Origin: JABMRP01 sp964444795
GTDB taxonomy: Bacteria; Planctomycetota; Planctomycetia; Pirellulales; Thermoguttaceae
Direction: 5' to 3'
DNA length: 64,000 bases
Assembly: GCA_964444795.1 (NCBI GenBank)
Contig: CAYUIQ010000005.1
Span: 28,608 to 92,607, forward strand
Shown: piece by piece, positions 1 through 8,503 of the stretch
Layout: every line of letters starts with the position of its first letter
How positions within the stretch are numbered: position 1 is the stretch's first letter
Notes under the pieces: generated by a model
What the model was told of the DNA's origin: nothing
What the model saw: the letters and a program-made list of their open reading frames with translations, nothing else
The model's database searches: none
Translations under genes and position numbers: made by a program

Positions 1-1
1 T

Positions 2-2404
2 TCCCCCGGGCACCCGGATTCGCGGTCCGCGGCGGTCGAGGATTCTCAACAGCATCAGGCCGAAGTCGCGGCGCTATTGAAAGCATCTCGGGCTATCTTG
101 GAATATCAGGACTTCGAAGACGCAGCCCGAGCGATCTTCGATTGCTGCAAGCAATTGATCGGTGCCAGCAGCGGGTACGTCGCCCTGTTGAACCGTGATG
201 GAACGGAAAACGACGTGGTGTTTCTGGATTCGGGCGGACTTTCCTGCACGGTCGATCCGTCGCTTCCCATGCCCATTCGCGGGCTGCGCGAGAGCGCCTA
301 CCGAAACGCCGTGGCGGTCTTCGACAACGATTTCTCCCACAGCCCGTGGCTCGACTTTCTTCCCCAAGGACATGTCCGACTGGACAACGTTCTCTTCGCG
401 CCGCTGATTATCGAGCGTGAAGTCGCCGGCCTGCTCGGGATGGCCAACAAGCCCGGGGGATTCAGCGAACGCGACGTGCGGATGGCGTCGGCCTTCGGAG
501 AACTGGCCGCCGTTGCCCTGCGCAACAGCCGCACCCTGGAATCGCTGAAAAGCAGCGAGCAACAATTCCGCTCGCTCACGCAATCGGCCAGCGACGGCAT
601 CGTCTCCACCGATGGCACCGGACGGATCACGTTCTGGAACCGGGCGGCGGAAAAGATGTTCGGCCATGCGGCCGATGAGATCGTGGGCAAGCCAATCACC
701 TCGGTCACCCCGGAACGCTTTCACCAAAGACACTTGGAAGCAATGCGGCAGATCCTCGCGGCCGGCAAGTCGGATATCTCGGACAAGACGATGGAAGTTA
801 TCGGGGTTCGGGCCGATGGGAGTGAGTTTCCCGTCGAACTGTCGTTGTCAACATGGGAAAACGAAGGAGACATCTGCGTCACGGCCGTCTTGCGCGACAT
901 TACCCGGCGCAAGCAGACCAATGTGCTGCGACGGCAGATCACCCATGATCTGGGCGAGCGCGTCAAGGAGTTGAATTGCCTCCACAGTGTCTCGAAGCTC
1001 ATTGCCGACCCTGCGCTGTCGTTGGAGGATGTCTTCCGGCAGACGGTAGAGCTTCTTCCACCGGCATGGCAGTTTCCCGAGATCGCGTGCGCCAGGACGA
1101 TGATCGAGGCAAAGGAGTTTTCGACGCCCGGTTTTCGGAGGACCGCCTGGTTTCAATCGGCCGACGTGTTTGCGTCGGGCACGAAATGCGGCAAGGTTGA
1201 GGTCTGCTACCTGCGCCCGATGCCCGAGCGAGCCGAAGGCCCCTTCTTGACCGAGGAACGTCACCTGATCGAAGCCGTCGCCGGACACCTCGGCCGGACG
1301 GTCGAAACCCGGCGGACGCAGGACGCCCTTCGCAACGCGAGGGACGAGTTGGAAACCAAAGTCCTCCATCGCACGTCCGAGCTTTCCAGGAAGGAGGAGA
1401 GCTTGCTGCAGGCCCAGCGCATGGCACATCTGGGTAACTGGGACTGGGACGTCGAAACCAATCGCCTTCAGTGGTCCGACGAGGTTTACCGAATCTTTGG
1501 GTTCCAGCCGCGAGCGTTCGTCGCCACGTACGAGATTTTCTCGAAATCCGTACACCCGGACGACCGTCGGCACGTGGAGCAGGCGGTCAAGCGGGCGCTG
1601 CTTGACCCCGAGGCACGCTACGGCATCGACCACCGCATCGTTCGGCCCGACGGATCGGAGCGGATCGTCCACGAAAACGGCGAGGTCGTGTTCGACGCCG
1701 GCGGCAAACCCGTCCGGATGATCGGTACGGTTCACGACATTACCGAGCGGCGCCGGCTTGAGCGGGAGCTTCTGACCATCGGAAGCGAGGAGCAACGGCG
1801 GATCGCCCAGGAGTTACATGACGGCCTCGGCCAGCAATTGACCGGGCTGGGCTACCTGGCCAAGAGTCTCCAGCGGAGACTCCAGAGCCGGGACCTGCCG
1901 GAAGCCAAGTCGGCCGCCGGATTGGTTGAAGGAATCCAAGAATCGCACGCCGACCTTCACCGAGTCGTTGAGGGTCTGTTGCCGCCCGACATCGATGCCG
2001 AGCACCTCGTCGCAGCGCTGCAACTGCTGGTCGACAACGTTCAGGAGCAAACGGGAATCTCCTGCCGGTGCGTCACGGATTCCCCCGTGCAAATCAGCAA
2101 CAATAAAACCGCGATTCAAGTGTATCGTATCGCGCAAGAGGCGGTAAACAACGCCGTCAAGCACGCCCGAGCCAAGCATATCGTTGTTCACGTGAAGAGT
2201 GCTCTCGATCGGATTACCTTCGAAGTTCGCGACGACGGAATCGGCCCGGATCGCGAAACGGGAAAGCACTCGGGATCGGGACTGCGCATTATGCGCTACC
2301 GAGCCCGGGCTATCGGCGGCACGTTGCGGATCGAACGGAGGCCCGAAGGCGGGACCTGCGTCGGATATACAATTCCCCGGGAGTACGGTGATGATGATCG
2401 GTAA
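2..2404 (+). CDS. NarL-type sensor histidine kinase, 5' end cut by window edge
   Basis: Sensor kinase expected to autophosphorylate and pass phosphate to the regulator encoded next. The reading frame is open to the window edge, and the residues before the first possible start (TTG at 77) already look like the beginning of a GAF domain, so the true start lies upstream. Counting from 77: a GAF domain at about 5-150, a PAS domain at about 165-280, a second GAF-like region at about 290-415, a short coiled coil, and a PAS_3-type domain at about 447-560. Then come a HisKA_3 dimerisation region with the phosphoacceptor in QELHDGLGQQL (about H581) and a HATPase with an N-box-like EAVNNAVKHA and glycine-rich GIGPD and GSGLRIM. 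No membrane segment is visible in the part present, so a cytosolic sensor is likely. The stop overlaps the next gene by 14 bp, which suggests translational coupling. Confidence 0.9.
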   Translation, partial: SPGHPDSRSAAVEDSQQHQAEVAALLKASRAILEYQDFEDAARAIFDCCKQLIGASSGYVALLNRDGTENDVVFLDSGGLSCTVDPSLPMPIRGLRESAYRNAVAVFDNDFSHSPWLDFLPQGHVRLDNVLFAPLIIEREVAGLLGMANKPGGFSERDVRMASAFGELAAVALRNSRTLESLKSSEQQFRSLTQSASDGIVSTDGTGRITFWNRAAEKMFGHAADEIVGKPITSVTPERFHQRHLEAMRQILAAGKSDISDKTMEVIGVRADGSEFPVELSLSTWENEGDICVTAVLRDITRRKQTNVLRRQITHDLGERVKELNCLHSVSKLIADPALSLEDVFRQTVELLPPAWQFPEIACARTMIEAKEFSTPGFRRTAWFQSADVFASGTKCGKVEVCYLRPMPERAEGPFLTEERHLIEAVAGHLGRTVETRRTQDALRNARDELETKVLHRTSELSRKEESLLQAQRMAHLGNWDWDVETNRLQWSDEVYRIFGFQPRAFVATYEIFSKSVHPDDRRHVEQAVKRALLDPEARYGIDHRIVRPDGSERIVHENGEVVFDAGGKPVRMIGTVHDITERRRLERELLTIGSEEQRRIAQELHDGLGQQLTGLGYLAKSLQRRLQSRDLPEAKSAAGLVEGIQESHADLHRVVEGLLPPDIDAEHLVAALQLLVDNVQEQTGISCRCVTDSPVQISNNKTAIQVYRIAQEAVNNAVKHARAKHIVVHVKSALDRITFEVRDDGIGPDRETGKHSGSGLRIMRYRARAIGGTLRIERRPEGGTCVGYTIPREYGDDDR

Positions 2405-3080
2405 CGAAGCAAAAGTTCGCCCCTACAAAGTCCTGGTCGTCGACGACCATCCGATCGTGCGTCGCGGGCTGCGCGAACTGGTTGCCGACGAGCCCGATCT
2501 GGAAATCTGCGGCGAGGCGGAAGACGTCGCCGAGGCGTTGCGGCAACTCGACGAAACCGGGCCCGACGTCGTCGTCGTCGACCTGACACTCAAGGGTGGA
2601 CACGGGCTCGACCTGATCCAAAAGATCAAGGCACGCGGCGGCGAAACGAAAATGCTCGTCTCCTCGATGCACGACGAGTCGCTGTTCGCCGAACGTACCC
2701 TGCGAGCCGGAGCCGTCGGCTATATCAGCAAGCAGGAATCGCCCGACAAGATCATCGACGCCATGCGCCAGGTCCTCAGCGGAAAGATCTATCTCAGCGA
2801 GCGCATGGCCGATCGGCTGCTGCGCCGCGTCGCCGGCGGCGAGTCGCCCGACAAGGACCCCATCGAGAGCCTTTCCAATCGTGAGTTGGAAGTCCTTGAG
2901 ATGATCGGTCAGGGCTTGGCCACGAAGCAGATTGCCGGGAAGCTCAACCTGAGCTACAAGACGATCGAAACGCATCGCGAGAAGATCAAGACGAAACTGA
3001 ACCTCCACAACAGCGCCGAACTAAGCCGCCACGCCACCCAGTGGGTACTGGAAGGCGGCTCCTCGCCGCGGAAACCGTAG
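2391..3080 (+). CDS. LuxR/NarL-family response regulator
   Basis: Two-component DNA-binding regulator of 229 residues, probably phosphorylated by the kinase it overlaps. The receiver domain (about 13-130) has the acidic pair D18-D19, phosphoacceptor D64 in VVVVDLTLKGG, a conserved Ser/Thr region (LVSSMHD) and Lys in GYISKQ. A LuxR-type helix-turn-helix (about 165-225) shows LSNRELEVLEMIGQGLATKQIA and KTIETHREKIKTKL. I chose the ATG at 2391, inside the kinase C-terminus, because homologues begin just before KVLVVDDHP. The frame is open further upstream, but that sequence is only the kinase read out of frame. Its targets are not visible here. Confidence 0.93.
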   Translation: MMIGNEAKVRPYKVLVVDDHPIVRRGLRELVADEPDLEICGEAEDVAEALRQLDETGPDVVVVDLTLKGGHGLDLIQKIKARGGETKMLVSSMHDESLFAERTLRAGAVGYISKQESPDKIIDAMRQVLSGKIYLSERMADRLLRRVAGGESPDKDPIESLSNRELEVLEMIGQGLATKQIAGKLNLSYKTIETHREKIKTKLNLHNSAELSRHATQWVLEGGSSPRKP

Positions 3081-3110
3081 TGCATCCGCGAGGAGACCTT
3101 CCCCTGCCTA

Positions 3111-3347
3111 GGGGCGGCCGATAAATAACTTACCGATTTGGCAATCTCATTGAAGCAACGGCGTCATGGGAAGCCCTGTTCTCAGTGGACGGTTGCTCGC
3201 AGTTGCTTCCGTAATCGGGGAAACGATGAATCCTCGCACAAATGAAAGACAAAATCCGCCGGAATACTAATCACGGCGCGCAGTCCGTATCGGGCGGCTT
3301 TTGCCTTCCATGTTTGCCAAATCGGTAAGTTATTTATCGGCCGCCCC
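3111..3347. repeat. 237-bp element bounded by perfect 34-bp inverted repeats
   Basis: The left arm at 3111-3144 starts GGGGCGGCCGATAAATAACT. Its exact reverse complement is at 3314-3347, with 169 bp of unique sequence between and no convincing gene. The right arm ends against the stop codon of the SGNH hydrolase. CCTA lies just outside the left arm (3107-3110) and recurs at 3347-3350, so a short target duplication is possible. It could be a non-autonomous (MITE-like) element or a long-range stem acting as a terminator between convergent genes. The AT-rich arm core stands out from the GC-rich surroundings. Confidence 0.75.
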
Positions 3348-4052
3348 CTACTTCCGCGTCTCGGCCAGCGATGTCTCGATGGCTCGGGCAACTTGCTCGG
3401 CCAATACCTTGGATCCCTCGGGAGTGAAATGAACGTTGGCCGGACGTTGGATCTCGGTCAGCCGCCCCAGAGCGAACGTGTACAGATCGTCGGTGGCGAC
3501 CCCCTCGGCCTCCATGATCTTCTTGGCCACCCCGTTGTAGGCTTCCACATCTTCATTCGTGCGCGGCGGAGACGTTCCCTCGGGCACCGGCGTCGTGCTG
3601 CACCAAATCAACTTGGCATCGGTCTTCTTCAATCGAGCCACCAGCTTCCGCAGGTTCTGCTCGTATGCATCGAGTGGGACCTGATGCTTGCCGTCGATGC
3701 GTTTCAGATCGTGCAACCCCCAGTTGAAATGGATCGCGTCCCAGCGACCGGCGCCGAGCCACGCGTCGATGCCCTCCAGTCCGCGGATCGTCGGGCCGCA
3801 ATTGGTGGGCGCCCGGTGGACGTTCATCTTGCCTTTGAGCAATTCGCGCACCGGTACGGTATAACCGATCGAAATCGAATCGCCGATCAGCAGCACCCGG
3901 GGCAGCGCCGGATCGTCGGTGATGCGTGCCATGGCCGAACTCGGGCGGCGAGCGGGTTTGGCCGGCTGCTCTGCATGGATCGCCTCGGCGGAAAGGAACA
4001 GGATGAACAGAACACTCGACAAGGCAACAGTGAAACGGCGGCGGTACGACAT
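3348..4052 (-). CDS. Secreted SGNH/GDSL-family hydrolase
   Basis: Predicted exported esterase or acetylhydrolase of 234 residues. The chosen ATG at 4052 is preceded by a good Shine-Dalgarno (GAGGAGAG, 6-nt spacer) and starts a classic signal peptide (MSYRRRFTVALSSVLFILFL, cleavage near AIHAEQ). SGNH blocks are visible: GDSISIGY (catalytic Ser), NCGPT, NWGLHD in place of the usual GxND block, and VHFTPEGS with the C-terminal His. Asp at the usual DxxH position is replaced by Asn (NVHF), so the triad may vary. Longer upstream starts would read through non-coding sequence. It is convergent with the response regulator across the inverted-repeat element. The substrate is unknown; sugar-ester deacetylation is a common role in planctomycetes. 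Confidence 0.85.
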   Translation of the reverse strand: MSYRRRFTVALSSVLFILFLSAEAIHAEQPAKPARRPSSAMARITDDPALPRVLLIGDSISIGYTVPVRELLKGKMNVHRAPTNCGPTIRGLEGIDAWLGAGRWDAIHFNWGLHDLKRIDGKHQVPLDAYEQNLRKLVARLKKTDAKLIWCSTTPVPEGTSPPRTNEDVEAYNGVAKKIMEAEGVATDDLYTFALGRLTEIQRPANVHFTPEGSKVLAEQVARAIETSLAETRK

Positions 4053-4163
4053 GGCAGGCTCTCCTCTTGGGCTCGGGGAAGGGTCGTTGAGGTATCGTTC
4101 GATTCTAAACCGTATGGCCGCAACTGTCCAACGCCAGGGTTCTTCCGTCTCGGCCATGTTATC

Positions 4164-4191
4164 GACACCGACTTGCAGCAGTGGTATTCTA
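4164..4191 (+). promoter_or_regulatory. Candidate sigma70-type promoter for the PQQ-propeller gene
   Basis: TCGACA (4164-4169), a 16-bp spacer and TATTCT (4186-4191) lie about 40 bp before the start at 4234. This is a match by eye only. Confidence 0.35.
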
Positions 4192-4233
4192 ATGTCGTGA
4201 GATCGTAGCCACAAACAAGCGAAGAGGCAAAAA

Positions 4234-7200
4234 ATGCCAAGTATCCGGATTGCCGTGTCATCGGTCCTCGTATGGTTCTCGCTCGTAGCAGTTGCCGCCA
4301 AGGGGGCGGACACCGATCCGGGCAAATCGCTCCTCGGCGACCGCGGGCCCGGCGGGGTGTGCGTCGTCGTCGGATGTGCCGATGCCGAATTGTCCCTTTC
4401 GCTGGCCGGGCACGGCGGGCTTGTCGTCCATGCCCTTTTCGCCGGCGAAGCCGACGTGCAACGCGCCCGTCAGGCGATCCACGAAGCGGGTGTCCACGGC
4501 CGCGTTTCGGCCGACCGCTTCCAGGGGAAGCGGTTGCCGTATATCGACAACCTGATCAACGTGGTCGTCGTCGAACGTTTTGGCGAAGACGCAACGGCGG
4601 ATCTTTCGCTGGGCGAGATCCGCCGCGTGCTCGCGCCGCTGGGCGTCGCGTATCTCGGTGGCAAGGCGACCGATCTGAGTAAACGGGCACAAGCGGCCGG
4701 TTTCGGCGAGCCCGAGCTGGTCGCGACGGCGGGCACCTGGCTGCAGATCACGAAGCCCTGGCCGGAGGAAATTGACCACTGGCAACAATACCTGCACGAT
4801 GCCGACAACAACGCCGTGGCACGCGACTCGGTCGTCGGTCCGCCGCGTCATCTCCAATGGGTAGCCGACCCCGCTTGGAGCCGCTCGCACATGACCATCC
4901 CGACGGTCGTCAGCATGGTCTCGTCCCGGGGGAGACTCTTTTCCATCGAGGACACAGCCACGGCGGAGAACCCTTTCCTGCCGGGCCGGTTTTCGCTGAT
5001 CGGGCGAGACGCCTTCAACGGCACCGTGCTATGGACGCACGATTTTCCCGACTGGGAACCGGTCACGCGATACATCAAGGACATGGCCGTCCAACTGCAG
5101 CGACGCACCGCGGCCATCGGCGACATGGTTTATTGCACCCCCGGGCTGGCCGCGCCGCTGACCGCCTTCGACGCGGCAACCGGCAAGATCATCAGGCAGT
5201 ACGAGGGCACGGAGCGAACCCAGGAATTCGCGTATCACCAGGGCGTGCTCTATCTGGTCGTGGGCGATCGCATGAACAGCGCCCGATACAATATCGTGAA
5301 GACCTATTCGGGCAAGGGAATCAGCCTGGGCGGTTCCGATCCCGAGGCACCGTTCGACGGGACGGGCTTCCGCAGTGATTATGCCCCGGAAACACCAGAC
5401 CGTGCCGACCCGACCTGCGCGATCGTGGCCATCGAAGCAGAATCGGGTGAGCACCTTTGGGCCACGAAAGAGATTCGCGGCTACACCGGCTGTTCGCTGG
5501 CCCTGAGCGGCCGATATGCCGTGTTTCAAACCCGCGGCGGTCTGACTTGCCTGAATGCCAAGTCGGGCAACACGATCTGGAACATCGGCCGGCCGACGCA
5601 AAGCGGCGACGGAACCGAGGCCAACACACTGGTCCTTTCCGAGGACACTGTTTACGTGAAGGAAGGAGCCAAGTTGGCCGTCTACTCGCTCGAAGACGGC
5701 ACGCCGAAATGGACCGCCCCGATCGCCAATAACTACGAGAAATCGGCCGATCTCTTTCTGGCCGCGGGAAGTGTCTGGACCGGCGGCAGCGGGAAACCCA
5801 CCAGCCGCGACCCGGAGACCGGCGAGCAAACGAATGTCCTTACCCAGCGCATGACCGGCCCCATGGGACACGATCGGTGCTACCGCAACTTCATCACCGA
5901 TCATTTCTACATCAACAGCAAGACGGGCGGCGCCGATTTCCTGGCCCTCGACGGGGGGAGGGAGTTTCCCAACTATTGGGTGCGCGGCACTTGCGGCATG
6001 GGTGTTCTGCCCTGCAACGGGTTGCTTTACGCGCCGCCCTACTCTTGCCAATGCAGCGCCGGGGCCATGATTGCCAACATGAACGCCCTGTACGGGGAGG
6101 AAGATCTCGAAACTTCCACTGGGCCGGTACGCGTTCCTCGCCACGCGCGGCTCGTCAAGGGACCGGCCTTCGGGCAAATCCGAAATCCGAAACTCGAACC
6201 CCGAGACGCCGAAAACTGGACAACCTATCGCGGCGACAATGCGCGCAGCGGCCACGGCGAAATGCCCGTGACGGCCAAACTCGCGCCAGTCTGGAAGACC
6301 GACCTCGGTGGAAACCTCAGCGCCCTGACCGTGGCCGACGGCCAAGTGTTTGTTGCCCAAGTCGACGCTCATGCCGTGTGCGCGCTTGACGCCGCCGACG
6401 GAAGCGTGCTCTGGCGATACCTGGCCGGCGGGCGCGTCGATTCGCCGCCGACCTGCCACAAGGGGTTCGTCCTGTTCGGCTCGCGCGACGGTTGGGTGCA
6501 TTGCCTCCGGGCGACCGACGGTGTTTTGGCCTGGCGGTTCAAGGACCTGCCGGACAAGATGATCGGTGCCTTCGGCCGCCTGGAGTCCGCCTGGCCGGTT
6601 TGCGGAAGCGTGCTGCTGCAAAACGACATTGCCTACTTTGCCGCCGGCAGAAGTTCGTTCCTCGACGGCGGCATCTTTCTCTACGGCCTCAACCCCCGAA
6701 CCGGTGAAGTGATCCACCGGAGGCAAGCCTACGGACCGTTCGACAAGGAGACCGGGTTCCCCTCGACGGGTCCCGGTGCGTTTAAGTCGGATATCCTGGT
6801 CACCGACGGGAAACTGCTCTACGTTCGGCATCGGGCATTCGATTGGGATCTCTCCGACGCCGCGTCTCCTCGGCCGCACCTTATCCCCTCCGCCGGTTTT
6901 CTCGAACGCACGCCTCAGCACCGCACCTACTGGACGGTCGGCACCGGATACGCCTTTACCTCGATGGGTAACCGCCCCTCGGGCGATATCCTCGTGACGA
7001 AAGGGAACGACTTTTACGAAGTCCAAGGATTTCCCGTAACGCGGCACTCCTACTTCGACCCGCGCGTGAAGGGATACGAGTTGCGAGCCGGAACGATCGC
7101 GACGAGCAACACACCGAAGGTGACGGGACTCAGAGGAAAGCAAGGACGCCGCGGCGCTGGGGCACGTTCCACCACGGAACGGTGGAGCACGGACATCCCG

Positions 7201-7470
7201 CTAACCGGCCGGGCGATGGCGCTGGCCGGTGACGTTCTCTTCGTCGCGGGCACGCCGGCGCGGTTTTCTCGCGACGCGTCCGCCGCGCAGTACGAAGCCG
7301 CCTATGCCGGCCGACGGGGAGGCCTTTTGTGGGCCGTATCCGCCACCGACGGAAGCAAGTTGGGGGAATATAGGTTGGATAACGCCCCAACCTGGGACGG
7401 TTTAGCCGCGGCGGGCGGCAGACTGCTGTTGAGCACCGTCGACGGCAGCGTCATCTGCCTGGGCGATTGA
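4234..7470 (+). CDS. Exported PQQ-like beta-propeller protein with N-terminal methyltransferase-like domain
   Basis: A 1078-residue exported protein with signal peptide MPSIRIAVSSVLVWFSLVAV, cleaved near AKGA. Residues about 35-150 resemble a degenerate Rossmann methyltransferase: VVVGCADAEL stands where the SAM loop would be, followed by LINVVVVERFG and IRRVLAPLGVAYLGG, the usual post-I to motif IV order. The rest is a PQQ/BamB-like propeller, with repeated blade signatures such as IVAIEAESGEHLW, LTCLNAKSGNTIW, VCALDAADGSVLW and LWAVSATDGSKLG. An AGAGG-like ribosome site precedes the ATG. Catalysis is doubtful for either part because the SAM loop lacks GxGxG. The protein may bind a ligand or scaffold at the cell surface. 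No operon partner is obvious. Confidence 0.88.
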   Translation: MPSIRIAVSSVLVWFSLVAVAAKGADTDPGKSLLGDRGPGGVCVVVGCADAELSLSLAGHGGLVVHALFAGEADVQRARQAIHEAGVHGRVSADRFQGKRLPYIDNLINVVVVERFGEDATADLSLGEIRRVLAPLGVAYLGGKATDLSKRAQAAGFGEPELVATAGTWLQITKPWPEEIDHWQQYLHDADNNAVARDSVVGPPRHLQWVADPAWSRSHMTIPTVVSMVSSRGRLFSIEDTATAENPFLPGRFSLIGRDAFNGTVLWTHDFPDWEPVTRYIKDMAVQLQRRTAAIGDMVYCTPGLAAPLTAFDAATGKIIRQYEGTERTQEFAYHQGVLYLVVGDRMNSARYNIVKTYSGKGISLGGSDPEAPFDGTGFRSDYAPETPDRADPTCAIVAIEAESGEHLWATKEIRGYTGCSLALSGRYAVFQTRGGLTCLNAKSGNTIWNIGRPTQSGDGTEANTLVLSEDTVYVKEGAKLAVYSLEDGTPKWTAPIANNYEKSADLFLAAGSVWTGGSGKPTSRDPETGEQTNVLTQRMTGPMGHDRCYRNFITDHFYINSKTGGADFLALDGGREFPNYWVRGTCGMGVLPCNGLLYAPPYSCQCSAGAMIANMNALYGEEDLETSTGPVRVPRHARLVKGPAFGQIRNPKLEPRDAENWTTYRGDNARSGHGEMPVTAKLAPVWKTDLGGNLSALTVADGQVFVAQVDAHAVCALDAADGSVLWRYLAGGRVDSPPTCHKGFVLFGSRDGWVHCLRATDGVLAWRFKDLPDKMIGAFGRLESAWPVCGSVLLQNDIAYFAAGRSSFLDGGIFLYGLNPRTGEVIHRRQAYGPFDKETGFPSTGPGAFKSDILVTDGKLLYVRHRAFDWDLSDAASPRPHLIPSAGFLERTPQHRTYWTVGTGYAFTSMGNRPSGDILVTKGNDFYEVQGFPVTRHSYFDPRVKGYELRAGTIATSNTPKVTGLRGKQGRRGAGARSTTERWSTDIPLTGRAMALAGDVLFVAGTPARFSRDASAAQYEAAYAGRRGGLLWAVSATDGSKLGEYRLDNAPTWDGLAAAGGRLLLSTVDGSVICLGD

Positions 7471-7487
7471 AGGACAGTAGCCGGGTG

Positions 7488-7655
7488 AACGTGCTCCGCA
7501 TTTGGGGCGAGGCGCACGAGCCACCGCGGGAGTTTTACGAGCAGGGTGACCGCCGCGGCATCCCTATTTGGCGGGACTTTTTGTTCGGCTACGGCTTGCA
7601 TCCCAGCGGCCAAACCGACTTCAACGAGAACTGCCGAACTCTGGGTACTGAAGAG
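7488..7655 (+). pseudogene. Relic of a GH2-family beta-mannosidase
   Basis: A short stretch translates to NVLRIWGEAHEPPREFYEQG, then GIPIWRDFLFGYGLHPSG and FNENCR. This closely parallels the conserved beta-mannosidase segment (N-LRVWGGG-YE-FY-CDE-GI-VWQDFMF-YP). Nothing on either side continues the enzyme, which normally exceeds 800 residues. The piece abuts the stop of the PQQ gene. The frame stays open to 7808 but loses family resemblance after about 7655. I read it as a gene remnant rather than a small functional protein. The rest of 7471-7832 shows no convincing gene. Confidence 0.55.
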
Positions 7656-7832
7656 GGACCTGACGGGCTCGGGCCGATTGGGCGGCGGGCTGTCTCTCCG
7701 TTGGAGAAGGCGGACGCACAATCCGTGATCCGTGAGGAAGTGGAGGCGTCAGGTGCATTGCGTCGATTGCTGGAGCGCACGCCTGACGGCACCGCCCAAA
7801 TCGAGTAGAATGGCGGGGAAGGAGGATGAGCA

Positions 7833-8237
7833 ATGAATCAGAAGGGTGGGGGTGCCCAGAGGACCAAGGGCCAGATCGAAGCCGAAATCAGCGAGGCGAT
7901 CATCAGGTTTGAGAAGGAATACCTGGGCCGCGGTCCGGCGGAAACCAAGACCCATATCATCGACGATCTGGTGCTGGTGCGGCTGAAAGGGATCATGACG
8001 CAAGCGGAATATCAGCTTGCCAGGACGGGCGACAATCCCAAGGGGCGGGAACTCATCAAACAGGTTCGCCACGAATTGCTCGAAAAGGGGCGTCCGTTGC
8101 TGGAAGCCGTGATGCACGACCTGACCGGCAGAAAGACGATCAGCCTCCACACGGACATCAGCACCGTCACCGGGGAGAGGATGATCATCTTCACCCTGGA
8201 TGCGGCCCCGCAGTGTGCCCTCCAAGATAAAGCGTAA
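7833..8237 (+). CDS. DUF2294 family protein (first copy)
   Basis: A 134-residue cytosolic protein preceded by a strong ribosome site (GGAAGGAGGATGAGCA). It matches the DUF2294 pattern: TKGQIEAEISEAIIRFEKEYLGRGP, then IIDDLVLVRLKGIMTQAEYQLA, RELIKQVRHELLEKGRPLLE, and TGRKTISLHTDISTVTGERMIIFTL. The biochemical role of the family is not established to my knowledge. A second DUF2294 gene lies 266 bp downstream on the same strand, separated by a promoter and a structured RNA, so the two may be regulated separately. No signal peptide or membrane segment is present. Confidence 0.85.
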   Translation: MNQKGGGAQRTKGQIEAEISEAIIRFEKEYLGRGPAETKTHIIDDLVLVRLKGIMTQAEYQLARTGDNPKGRELIKQVRHELLEKGRPLLEAVMHDLTGRKTISLHTDISTVTGERMIIFTLDAAPQCALQDKA

Positions 8238-8266
8238 GTTAGTAAGACCCACTGGCCGAACAGGCG

Positions 8267-8294
8267 TTGACTTGGGAAAAGCATCTGCTATATT
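8267..8294 (+). promoter_or_regulatory. Strong sigma70-type promoter for the structured RNA
   Basis: TTGACT (8267-8272), a 16-bp spacer and TATATT (8289-8294). The expected start near 8300 falls exactly on the first base of the RNA's closing helix, which supports both calls. Confidence 0.65.
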
Positions 8295-8299
8295 CGTCG

Positions 8300-8460
8300 G
8301 GAGCGCCAGACGTGCAAGAGGCGGGAGTCCGTGACTCCTGCCACGCGTGGGGCGCCGGAGAGGTGTTTCAAGTTCGCCTGACCCCCCGCTGTGTTGGGGG
8401 TGCGGAAGAGAAAGTGAAAACCGGTGCATCGCCGTTTCCTGGCGGGCTCCGGCTTTTTTT
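8300..8460 (+). ncRNA. Structured RNA of unknown class between two DUF2294 genes
   Basis: The 5' end GGAG-CGCCAG (8300-8309) pairs with CTGGCG (8439-8444) and CTCC (8447-8450), leaving a GG bulge, and a run of seven T follows (8454-8460). Inside are a 10-bp hairpin (8320-8329 with 8333-8342, one G-U pair, loop CGT) and a hairpin in a C-rich/G-rich segment (about 8381-8404). A GCGCC/GGCGC helix is a further possible alternative pairing. The RNA ends 43 nt before the second DUF2294 start. It could be a riboswitch or leader that controls that gene by termination, or a free small RNA. I looked for SRP, 6S, TPP, FMN and glycine landmarks and did not find them. Confidence 0.55.
8439..8460 (+). terminator. 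Intrinsic-terminator-like end of the structured RNA
   Basis: The 3' strand of the RNA's closing helix (8439-8450) is followed within 4 nt by TTTTTTT. If the long closing stem forms during transcription it would act as a terminator ahead of the second DUF2294 gene. Confidence 0.5.
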
Positions 8461-8503
8461 GTGGACCTGCGGAACCGTCAGACTGGATTTCCAAGAGGCT
8501 TGA

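Noticed and set aside
5029..7143. A 704-codon minus-strand frame opposite the PQQ gene
   Set aside because: The plus strand encodes well-defined propeller blades; the antisense product has no domain features and no ribosome site.
7656..7808. Continuation of the mannosidase-like frame as a small functional gene
   Set aside because: Family resemblance stops at about 7655 and there is no ribosome site at its start, which overlaps the PQQ stop.
8300..8460. Structured RNA considered as SRP RNA, 6S RNA or a cobalamin riboswitch
   Set aside because: No SRP GGAA-tetraloop/asymmetric-loop signature, no single long hairpin with a central bubble as in 6S, and the conserved cobalamin core is absent or out of order.
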